Shown: piece by piece, positions 13,016 through 21,806 of the stretch
Layout of the letters: every line of letters starts with the position of its first letter
Position numbering within the stretch: position 1 is the stretch's first letter
Assembly (NCBI RefSeq): GCF_000003605.2
Contig: NW_003111473.1
Location: 189,329 to 253,328 of the forward strand
From: Saccoglossus kowalevskii
Lineage: Eukaryota; Hemichordata; Enteropneusta; Harrimaniidae
Length of the DNA stretch: 64,000 bases
Direction: 5' to 3'
Position numbers and translations under genes: made by a program
The notes under the pieces: model-generated
The model's database searches: none
Told to the model about the DNA's origin: nothing
The model's input: only the letters and a program-made list of their open reading frames with translations

Positions 13016-16000
13016 CTATTGATTATGTGGTGCTGCTCTTTGCAATCCCAAACTAGCTAAAGCCTCAGTTCTGTCACGAATCCCAGTGAAGGGTTCCAGG
13101 TTCATCCTAGCAGCTTGTGCATTGCTATTCCCCTGAATGTAGTTCATAATGTCATTGTTTGGGCGTCTGGATGAGGATACTTTAATTAATGAGGGCATAC
13201 TATTGCTTACTCTGGGACAGTTCTGCTTCTCAAGCAACTGTGTGAGATGAGGTGAGACTTCTGCTGGAGAAATGCGTGTCTGTGATGCACTGGCAGGATG
13301 ATTGTACAGCTGGGAGTTTGGAGAAGATTCAACCGAAGATTGACTTGATCTTATTTGTGAATGTCTATTTATTTGAGGTGGTGCTCTCAAATCAGAAGCA
13401 GTTCCCTGGTTGTAAACATTTCTTATATTGTCTTTGTTTCCAGGAAGGATAGGGGCTCCTTGCTGCATTGCTGAAGCAACTGCTTGGTAAGTGGTTGCAA
13501 TCATCGGTGCAGAATGGGAACGTGGTTGTGAGATTTGTTCTGAAACTCCTCGTCCTGAAGTAGAGACTGTACTTTGATGAGATGACCCTGTTTTGGAAAC
13601 AGGTGACGATAATACTGATGTTAGGTCCCGAGAGGAATGCAAAGAAGATGTTGATACAGCACTGCTATTTACAGGTTTAGTAGAATTAATGCTGTTCCCA
13701 TGACCGGAGGTAGAATAAACTTGCATTAATGAATCCATCTGAGAAGATGCATAAGCTGAATCAGAAGAGTTTGCAGTGGATGTAATCCCTTGACTGGAAG
13801 GCAAATGTTCTGATGTACCATGTCTATCAGGAGAAATGCCTCTTCTAGGCCTCCCTCTATTCCTCTTGTCAATAACATTTGAAAAAGGTTCTAGAGTTTG
13901 TCCTCTTAACCTAGATACAAAGTAAGATGATTGCATATCCCTGGGATGCATAATGTGCCCAGGATATGATGGCTGGGCATTGCTCCTTGGAGGCAGTGAG
14001 CTGCTGGAACTATCAATTCTTCTTTGAGGAGAACCATCTTGAGAATTCAGTTTTCTGATTATGCCGTCATTTTCAACCCAAATATGTTGCTCATTTGGAG
14101 AAACTGTCCAAGACTTTCCTATAACAAGACCAGCCACACCTTCTTTTGAATCAATACCACCATAAGATAAGTCATTAAAAAAACCAGCAGCCTCTGGAGA
14201 TATTTTTCTCTTCTTCATTGGGACTGTGAGATCTACTGGTCCTGTTCCTTCCTCAGATTCCATCAACTTTTTCTTCTCCCTTACTGGAGTGGTTGTATTA
14301 TTTTCAATTTTTGTCATCAATTTCTCCGGAATAAGCTCTGGAATGGAATCCCTTGAGGAACTCAAACTGTTTTTTGTAACTTTCACAATCTCAGGACTTG
14401 ATCGAGTTAAGTGAGGAGCCTTTTCATCCTTTTCTACAGTACGTGCAGTGGAACTTGTGTATTGAGATTCATTGGAATTTGCAACACGATGACTCGACAC
14501 AGAACCTCCTCTAACACTACTCTTGTTCATTGATGATGTTGGTGGTAGTGCTGGTAAATCTGCTTTACTTGATGCTTCCTCTGCCTTTAAAATTGTAGCA
14601 GCAACATGTAAAGGAAAGTGTGAGAGTAGAGACAGCTTATGTGGATCAGTTATAGTGTGAAGTGGTTTATCTGGTGTTGCCATAACACTTCTTGTTGTAC
14701 TGTCAGACATAGGAGTTGCACTTCGACTGGAGCTGCCACAGGACGATCTTCTCTGTCTGTTCAGTTTTTTGTGTTCTACTTGCAAGTGCATTTTCATCCA
14801 AGCTCTCTTGTTGCATACAAAATCACAACGTCCAATAAGACATCGTAGCATAGAAATATTCTCTTCCATGTCTTCACTGTACATCTGTAGTCGCACACAC
14901 CCTGGCAGTGGCAGTGATTCATCTTCCTCACATAATTCTCTAAACCGAGCTTCTACAGCAATTTGATCATTTGTAGAAATGGTGTGGGCAGATGCAATAA
15001 GCTCTCCACATGGAGGTGCCATGTAACTATCACTAGCCAAATTGCCAACAGATGCATGACCAACATCATGCTGTGGGTCTCTCTGAAGCGGTTCTAGCTG
15101 AGGCATTTCAGCATCTTCAATAATCAAGTCCTTATGAGTAGAAGATGATTTAACTTCAAAACTGCTTCTACTATCTGGTTCCTGTACATCTGATGAAGAG
15201 TGTGTAAGACTTGCATCAGTGTTATTGGTAGTACTATCTTTCTCAGCCTTCTTTAAAGAAGAAGTAATACTTCTGGTCTGAGCTCTACCAATAGGTATGG
15301 AATCAGGACTTCCTTGTTTTTCACCGAAAGAATCATAAAGTTCATTAATATTTTCATCAAAATCCAAAGGCCTTGATAAATCTAAAACTTCTCCAGAGTC
15401 GGAATCGCCTGGCATAATATCAGTAGTCTCAGTCCCACTAGCTTCAGAGTCTGTTCGCTTTTCTGATAGCAATTGTCTAACCGTTTTAATTTTGTTGTTC
15501 TTCATCTTTTCAGCCAAGCGGAGAATCTTTGCATGGCGCCGTATACGATATGGTTCTTTGTAGGGGTCTTTTTCTTCTTCAGATAACGTTAACCACTTCC
15601 CTACTATGTACCTTTTTAGAGATCCCTTGGGTTTGCCTTTAAATTTATGGCTAAGTCTCTTGGACATCCATTTATAGTATCTGTAGAAAGGGGAGCTTTT
15701 AGATGTTGCAGTGTTCAGTTTGAATGCTTCATGTGACATTGACAAAGAATCTGGACCAGGGTTAAAATCTGGGTCTAGATCCGGATCTAAGTCCAGGTCA
15801 AGATCAGGATCTGGACCATCTACAGCATCAGCGATAAACTTGGATGTTTTGAGTCTCTGTATGTTTGTTTTCTGACGTCTTACATATTTTCTACGTTTTT
15901 TAACCTGTCCTAATCCGTCTGGAATTGGCAGTCCTCTGGCAGTCAGTGCCTTTTCCAGGTATTGTTTCTGTGAGTCTAATCCTAGAGATTTCCATTTCTG

Positions 16001-17469
16001 ACCAACAAGTCTCATCACATCAGTGTGACTTCTTCCAGGGTTATCTTTTCTAATCTCCTGGTATACCTCTTTAGAGTAGATGTTGTAGCCGGTACTGTAA
16101 GCTCTTGCCACTTTCACCACCTTTGGCCTATGTGCAAGTGCAGCTTTAGCACTTGACATGCGAATGCCTGTTTTAAGTGAAGTTTTTCTAACCACCAACG
16201 GCCCACCTTTTGCTCTAATATTATAATCTAATTGTTCCTGACGTGGTAAGGCATCCCATTTTTCATGGATCAGTTGATACACTTCCAAGCGACTCTTATC
16301 AGGATGCTGTTTGCTCACCTCTTTGTACCATTCCTTCATGAATACTGCATAGCCTAATGCTTTCTTCATTTTCTTTTTCTGTCGATCATTTCTAGTATCT
16401 CGAGCAGGGGCTTCAATCACTCCGTTTTCTTCAACTTCAACATCTTCATCCTCTTCATCATCATCCATACTAGCAATCGAAACAGCTGATCTTCCATACT
16501 TGCGTTGACGTTTTCTTATCATAGTTTCTCTTGCACGCCTGTGATATGCTTCTTGTTCAGTCTTATCCATTGTCTGCCACTTGGCATGGATGATTTTCAT
16601 AAGCTCCTTTTTTACTTTATCAGGGTATTGTCTTTTCAATGTTTTATGCATGTCCCTTACAAGTATATTAAAACCCCTACGACAGTGTTTTCCCCTTTGA
16701 TCACTTGCAGATTTCACTTTTGGCACCCGTATCTGAAGAATGGATGGCACTACAATATTAGTCCTTAGTTGATGGTGGTCTTTACTGTTTTTCTCGGATT
16801 CCTCTGCTGCTTTTTTGGAACTAGATTTGTTTAGAGTTTTTTGTATTTGTTCTCTGGCTTTAATGTGATAACTCTTTTGTTCTGCTGGATCCAGCTTTGT
16901 CCACTTCCCATGAATCATTCTTCTAACCTCACTCATGGTCTTGTTTGGAAACTTTTTTTTGAATTGAGCATACTTTTCTCTTAAAAAGAATGGATAACCA
17001 TTTGTGAATTTTATTCTTCTTTCATGGCCATCATATTCCTGATGATTGGTTTCTGGTGATGTAGTTTCAGAATTGTTTTCATTCACATCAGGTTCAGCAA
17101 CTTCCTCCACACTAGATTTTGGTTCCATTTCTTCAGTATGGGTTGAATCTACTTCAGGCGTATTAGCGTTAGTGTCAGTGTCTTCCTCTTCTTTCTCTTC
17201 CTCACCTTCAGTAGTAATTTCAGTCTTTTCATCACTACTTGAAGGAGGAACAGCATTCATGCATTCCTGTAGAGCTTCTTGGAGGAACGGTGAACCTTGA
17301 CTCATCCACAGTTGAAGAGGCTTTTTGAAGAAATACCACTCATCAGCTGGGACTTGTTTATTGGACATTTTGGGTGCAGACTTGGAAGCAACTTTCCAGA
17401 ACTCTCTGCCTTCTTCATATCTACATCGATAAAGAAAGATGTCTTCCTCAGGTATTTCAGTAGGACGAC
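13016..17469 (-). CDS. PBRM1: Polybromo-1-like protein, terminal coding exon: end of BAH domain, five HMG boxes, C2H2 finger, AT-hook
   Basis: This terminal exon starts after a TTTTGCAG acceptor and runs open for 4,454 nt to the stop. Entry is at phase 1, matching the exon at 19470-19639. It opens with the rest of the BAH domain; RPTEIPEEDIFL closely resembles human PBRM1 BAH2 (RPTEIPENDILL). An acidic linker follows, then five HMG-box-like segments at about residues 594-657, 702-764, 810-864, 900-955 and 1034-1092 of the joined 1,927-residue model, each with the W-x4-5-L...Y pattern. Box 5 is the most diverged. A Asp/Pro-rich DPDLDLDLDP stretch lies between boxes 4 and 5. A C-x4-C-x12-H-x4-H finger follows (C1320, C1325, H1338, H1343), then an AT-hook core RGRPR (1648-1652), and VLDLS (1138-1142) and PVDLT (1521-1525), which resemble CtBP-binding motifs. 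The rest is Ser-rich and probably disordered. The family acts in PBAF nucleosome remodelers in the nucleus. Human PBRM1 has one HMG box here, so this tail is strongly altered. Confidence 0.92.
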
Positions 17470-19469
17470 CTGCAAAATCAGTTAGGTACACAGTAAGGAA
17501 CAATAATAATGATGATTAATTCAATGTACAAAGCTTATAGGGAATGTAAATGATTTAAAACAACAATGAATTTGGTACAAGTTGGGTTAATTACTGACCC
17601 AATCCAGAGGTTGTGCTAGATTTGATGTCAAAAATTTCATAAAAAAGTCTGTGACCGAGGCAAAAGTTTTCCCCACATAAAAGGCATCTATTTGTTTTGT
17701 CAACGAGTGAGAAATAGAAATTGTTTTGAACAATATTAGTGTAATGTGATTACAATATAATCAAAGAAAAAAAAGAACTCCTGTGTAATATTTTTCTGTC
17801 TAATTAATTTCAGAGCATCTATAATTCAATTTAAATCCGATTTGATATCAGAAATGAACTAAATGTATTATTATGCATAGATTTAGGTCTATGTATTGTT
17901 CTGGGGAACGTACAAAGTTTTATTTTAATATGATAATTATTCCTAAACAAGCGGCCAGTTGGCTGAGATAGCTCCGCTGTTAGCAATGCACATTTCAATT
18001 AAAGAACAGAAGATATCATTAGAAAATGAACAATATGTATAGTATCAAAGCAATGGGACTTGTTTTCAACAAGAATTCAAAAATATCACTTTTTACCAAA
18101 AATGACAAAAATATTCACCAAAATTAGACAATTGAAGATATCATCATGAAATGAACAAATCTGAGAGAGGTCTACCCAAGGTACATATACACCAAGTATC
18201 AAATCATTCAGGCTTGTAGTTTTTAAGAAGTCGAAAAAAAAAAAACATTGACACATACGACGGACAATCACTCATATGATAGGCTCCGCTCGACAAAGTC
18301 GACAGTGGAGCTAAAAAATTGGAAAGCTGAAGAGAAATTAGATTGTTGCATTGTCTTAGAGTATATATGCACCAAGGTTCATTAAAATAAGATAATGAGT
18401 AGTTGAGATATTGCTGGAAATGCTGAAAACTGCCTAATTATTATGAAAAAAAGGTAATTGATATGCACAGATGTTAATGCAAAACAATGTGCCAGACCAT
18501 CTATGTATTAAATTTCATTGAAATGTGATTAGAACCAAAAAATTATGAATCATTATGAAAATTAAGTAATTATCATGAACAGATTTTAATTGAAAACTGA
18601 GCAGGTCTGTGCATTGCCCTAGAGCATCTATGTACCAAGTTTCATTCATTGAAATGGGATAATTAGTACTTGACTTATTGATGTGAAAACCAAAAAAATG
18701 GCTAATTATGCAAATTTTGTAATTAATATGCACAGATTTTAAACCAAAACCAATCTTGTCTGTGATAACTTTTAGAGCATCTATGTACCAAGTTGTATTA
18801 AAATATGATAATTAGTACTTGAGATATCAGTGGAAAAGCCGAAAAATGTACTTATAACTATGCAAATTTGTAATTAATATGCATGGTTTTGTACCCAAAA
18901 ATAATCAAATCTGTGCAGAGAACAGAGTCCAGAGCATCGATGTCCCAAGTTTCATCAAAATCCAATAAGAGGTCTTTCAGATATCACTGGAACAGTCATG
19001 GAACAGCTAAAAATTAACTTATCATGCAAATTAGGTAAATAATATGCATAGATTTCAACCAAAACCTAATCAAATCTGCGCATTAGCCTAAAGCATCAAG
19101 TTTCATCAAAAACCAACATATGGTTCTTGGGATATCAGTGGAACAAACATACACATACAGACGCACTAAATGCAAAGACATTGTGTGCTTCGCATACGGG
19201 AGTCAAAAACTGATGATTTATTATCCTTTAGTACAGACTTGATCAATGATGTAAAGCAACTAGCTATATCCTGCTTTGATTAATGCTTCCTAAACCCAAC
19301 ACTTACTGTGCATACTGTCAATGTAATGCACCCTAAAACCTAATATGCATACTGTCAGTGCATTTCTAACACTTGTTTTGATTCAACTTTTGGTATAATT
19401 GTCCCTTTAATTACATGCTTTTTATAATTGATATATTTGATACTGGTATCATGTATGGGTAAAACTTAC
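17470..19469 (-). other. PBRM1: Intron carrying a repeat array
   Basis: The intron lies between the two BAH-encoding exons, with donor GTAAGT at 19469-19464 and acceptor TTTTGCAG ending at 17470. Most of 17945-19200 is dispersed repeat, described separately. Confidence 0.85.
17945..19200 (-). repeat. Dispersed repeat with internal units of about 150 bp and a GC-rich hairpin end
   Basis: The reverse complement of about 18060-18315 matches 63489-63730 closely, including the GC-rich inverted repeat AGCTCC..GTCGAC..GTCGAG..GGAGC and the text 'atgagtgattgtccgtcg'. Beyond it, 18318-19140 holds about five diverged units of roughly 150 bp sharing 'taattaatatgcacagatttt', 'agagcatctatgtaccaag' and 'gagatatcagtggaa'. 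The segment ends in 'cagacgcactaaatgcaaag'. No protein is encoded. It resembles a non-autonomous element or a dispersed satellite. Confidence 0.8.
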
Positions 19470-19639
19470 TTCTTAAATAATCCGAGAAGTGGAGTACAGT
19501 ACATTTACCAATCACATCAGACATTTGACGGACAATAGTATGGCCCTGGAATACTTCTTTCTCATAGAACACTGTAGTAGCAAGATGTTTAGTGTCTTCT
19601 GGGTAGAGGAAGACAGGTCCCTGGAACCAAGGCACACCA
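19470..19639 (-). CDS. PBRM1: Polybromo-1-like, BAH domain exon (middle)
   Basis: The exon has 170 nt, an acceptor CTGTTCAG at its right edge and a donor A|GTAAGT at its left edge, with entry at phase 2 and exit at phase 1. It encodes GVPWFQGPVFLYPEDTKHLA through GKCTVLHFSDYLR. This is the core of a BAH domain: GPVFLYPEDT, the FYEKEVF helix and the GKCTVL strand all have counterparts in human PBRM1 BAH2 (GPIFIHPEET, FYKKEVF, GKCAVLSFKDFL). Joining to the next exon restores DYLRSRPTEIPEE without any gap relative to the human protein, which fixes both splice sites. Confidence 0.93.
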
Positions 19640-20169
19640 CTGAACAGATAGAGACAAAGTTAAATTTATGACTGCACCTACATCACTGACAAACAGGCAA
19701 AGTTTGCTGTAAGACGTGCATCATATAATTTTAGTATTTTGGCTTTATCCATGAATTTATTAATTTGAATACTATAGTTAATGAGTTGCATGTAGAATGA
19801 GCAAACATTCTGGTTAGCTAACGATGTGTTTAACATAATGTCTCTCAGTTTATAGTATAAATATATAGAATTTATTCACCATGACTATGGTGCACCACAT
19901 TCCGAATCAAGTTAGTATCAAATATCATAGCCGATATAAGGTAAAAGTCACCCTACCAGTAAAACTAATTTTATGCGGATTTATACACAATAAATTGTAT
20001 GACTGTACAATAACTCATGTTTATTTTGTCGAATGAAAACCATCAAATTACATTTCTGTCTTGTTTGGTTATAACCAGACTACACGTATTTGTAATGCTA
20101 GTTTATACTTGGCTTTAGTACTTAGATAATACCATGACATCACTCCAGCATTATATGTTGTGAACTTAC

Positions 20170-20351
20170 TCTTTGTCTTCCCAGAGGCTGTCTATTTTAG
20201 CAATACCAGGTTTATTCCGACCATCAGGATGCAAGTAGACGCAATCCCCTATTTTATAACACCCAGTTTCAGTCACGTACTGCTCATAGAATGGACTACC
20301 ATCATCTTTTACTAATGGTTCATTGGTTCTCATATTAATTAGCGGTACAGT
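20170..20351 (-). CDS. PBRM1: Polybromo-1-like, BAH domain exon (start)
   Basis: The exon has 182 nt, acceptor ATTTTACAG and donor GA|GTAAGT, with phase 0 in and phase 2 out. It encodes a short linker and then SPFYEQYVTETGCYKIGDCVY and IAKIDSLWEDK, the first strands of a BAH domain. GCYKIGDCVYL resembles LKVGDCVFI of human PBRM1 BAH2, and the order FYEQ followed by GDCV is also as in human BAH2. It therefore follows the bromodomain-6 segment directly. There is no exon for the other BAH domain of the family between 20352 and 20866. Confidence 0.93.
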
Positions 20352-20454
20352 CTGTAAAATGAATACAACAAGTCATAGTATATTTGCATTTGACTGAACT
20401 AACATTTGAGGACACAGCACTATGTCTTGTCTATTAACAAAATCTGTTGAAGCA

Positions 20455-20560
20455 TGGCTGATAAATTGTCGAGGACGCATAAAAAGAAAACGGACGAACG
20501 GACGGACAGAGACCGAATTTTTGGACTTCATCCGAACAGGGACATGCACCTGTAAACCCA
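20455..20560. repeat. Short dispersed repeat fragment
   Basis: The sequence around 'gacagagaccgaatttttgg' followed by 'acttcatccgaac' resembles, at the same orientation, the end of the element at 26870-26950 ('ccgatttcggactgcgtccgaac'). It lies in the intron between the bromodomain-6 and BAH exons. The antisense open frame here (20373-20561) is part of this repeat and is not a missing exon. Confidence 0.5.
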
Positions 20561-20866
20561 ATATGCATAATCATGATACAAAGTTTCAATGAAATTTCCC
20601 TGTTCATCTCCAAGAAGCGAAGAACATATTTATGTATCAGAAATTAGCATTAGCCATACTTGACCAAATTATAATGAGAAATGATTGCATATGCAAGTCA
20701 TTGTACATTGTCTGTGTGTTAAGTTTGAATGTGATCAGTCAAAGCATGTATGAGAAATTACTCTGGACGATCTCAAATTAATACTCCCTGGGTACTAGTA
20801 AATCACTTTAAGGATATATACATCATACCCACTATAGTACCAAACATAAAAGACATGTTTTCTTAC

Positions 20867-21079
20867 CATATTACTATAGTCAACATCCAGCTCTGTCTCT
20901 GTCTCTGGCATTCGCTCTTGTTTCCGCACTTTGTCATGAGCTTTTTCTGCTTTTAAATCAGACTGAAGGTGAACATTGATATAATGCAATGCTGGAGAGT
21001 TCAAAACTTGTCCCCATTCACACACCTGTTCACGAGATAATATGTAGTACTCCTGTAGCCTTATTGCAGTGTAATAAAT
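20867..21079 (-). CDS. PBRM1: Polybromo-1-like, bromodomain 6 end and charged linker exon
   Basis: The exon has 213 nt (71 codons) and is phase 0 at both ends, with acceptor TTTTCTACAG and donor ATG|GTAAGA. It encodes IYYTAIRLQEYYILSREQVC, then LNSPALHYINVHLQSDLKAE and a charged linker. This matches the last helix of human PBRM1 bromodomain 6 and what follows it (IYEDAVELQQFFIKIRDELC, LLSPALSYTTKHLHND). In human PBRM1 the linker leads to BAH1; here it is spliced to a BAH2-like exon. Confidence 0.92.
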
Positions 21080-21676
21080 CTGTAGAAAAGTCAAGATACA
21101 TTGTGAGTATATTGTTACAAGTACAGTTACACTCTAGTTCATGAACCATACCATACATTCTGAAATGCTTCAAACTTTACTATCAGTTTATGGAACCTGG
21201 TCATTGGACATCATTTTACTTTTCTTGATAATCATATTATATCATGTATCTTGACTATCAACTATCATGAACGTGGTATGAATGGATAAACAATGCTTTG
21301 ACAATGCCCCGTTGATGACAGGGCATTGACGTTGACATTGACGTTACAACAGGTGCCTAAATAAACTGATCATGAGAACCGATCATTGCAATACTGGTAT
21401 CCCTCTATCCCTTGAAAGATTCTTAGCGGCATTTGATGTGACTTGCATTCAACCATTGGAAATTTGCATATCAAAAGTATCACTATATGTGATGGGGGGG
21501 GGGGGGGTTGAAATTAAATTGTAAGCCAATGATTAAATGATTTATTGCGTTCTAGTGTACAACGATGATGGTCAGATGCAAATATTCACCATTTTAGTAA
21601 TATTTTCTACTGTAAGCAAACTACGAATTAGCTAATTCCAGAATATAAGTGATTTGATGACACTTTACTTAATTAC

Positions 21677-21806
21677 CTCTTGATAGTCTTTGGATAGACG
21701 TCTTATTTTTTCAAATATTGCAAATAAATCTTTTTGCATCTGGTCTAATCGTTGATAACATCCAGTGTAAAGTTTATTTGACACTGTGCTGAAATCCATT
21801 ACTAAC
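21677..21806 (-). CDS. PBRM1: Polybromo-1-like, bromodomain 6 central exon
   Basis: The exon has 130 nt, with acceptor TTTCATTGTAG and donor GAG|GTAATT, entering as the third base of a codon and leaving at phase 0. It encodes LVMDFSTVSNKLYTGCYQRL and QKDLFAIFEKIRRLSKDYQE. It corresponds to human LTFDIIRKNVENNRYRRLDL and QEHMFEVLERARRMNRTDSE, helices A to B of bromodomain 6. At the position of the usual binding asparagine there is Ser in my alignment, so acetyl-lysine binding by this domain is doubtful. Confidence 0.9.

Noticed and set aside
17046-17300. Plus-strand Ser/Val-rich frame within the terminal polybromo exon
   Set aside because: It is the antisense shadow of the acidic Glu/Thr/Ser linker after the BAH domain, as are the other plus-strand frames between 13252 and 17485.
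20373-20561. Possible missing BAH1 exon
   Set aside because: The frame lies in a dispersed repeat fragment, has no BAH landmarks, and is not needed by the matching phase 0 splice sites on both sides.
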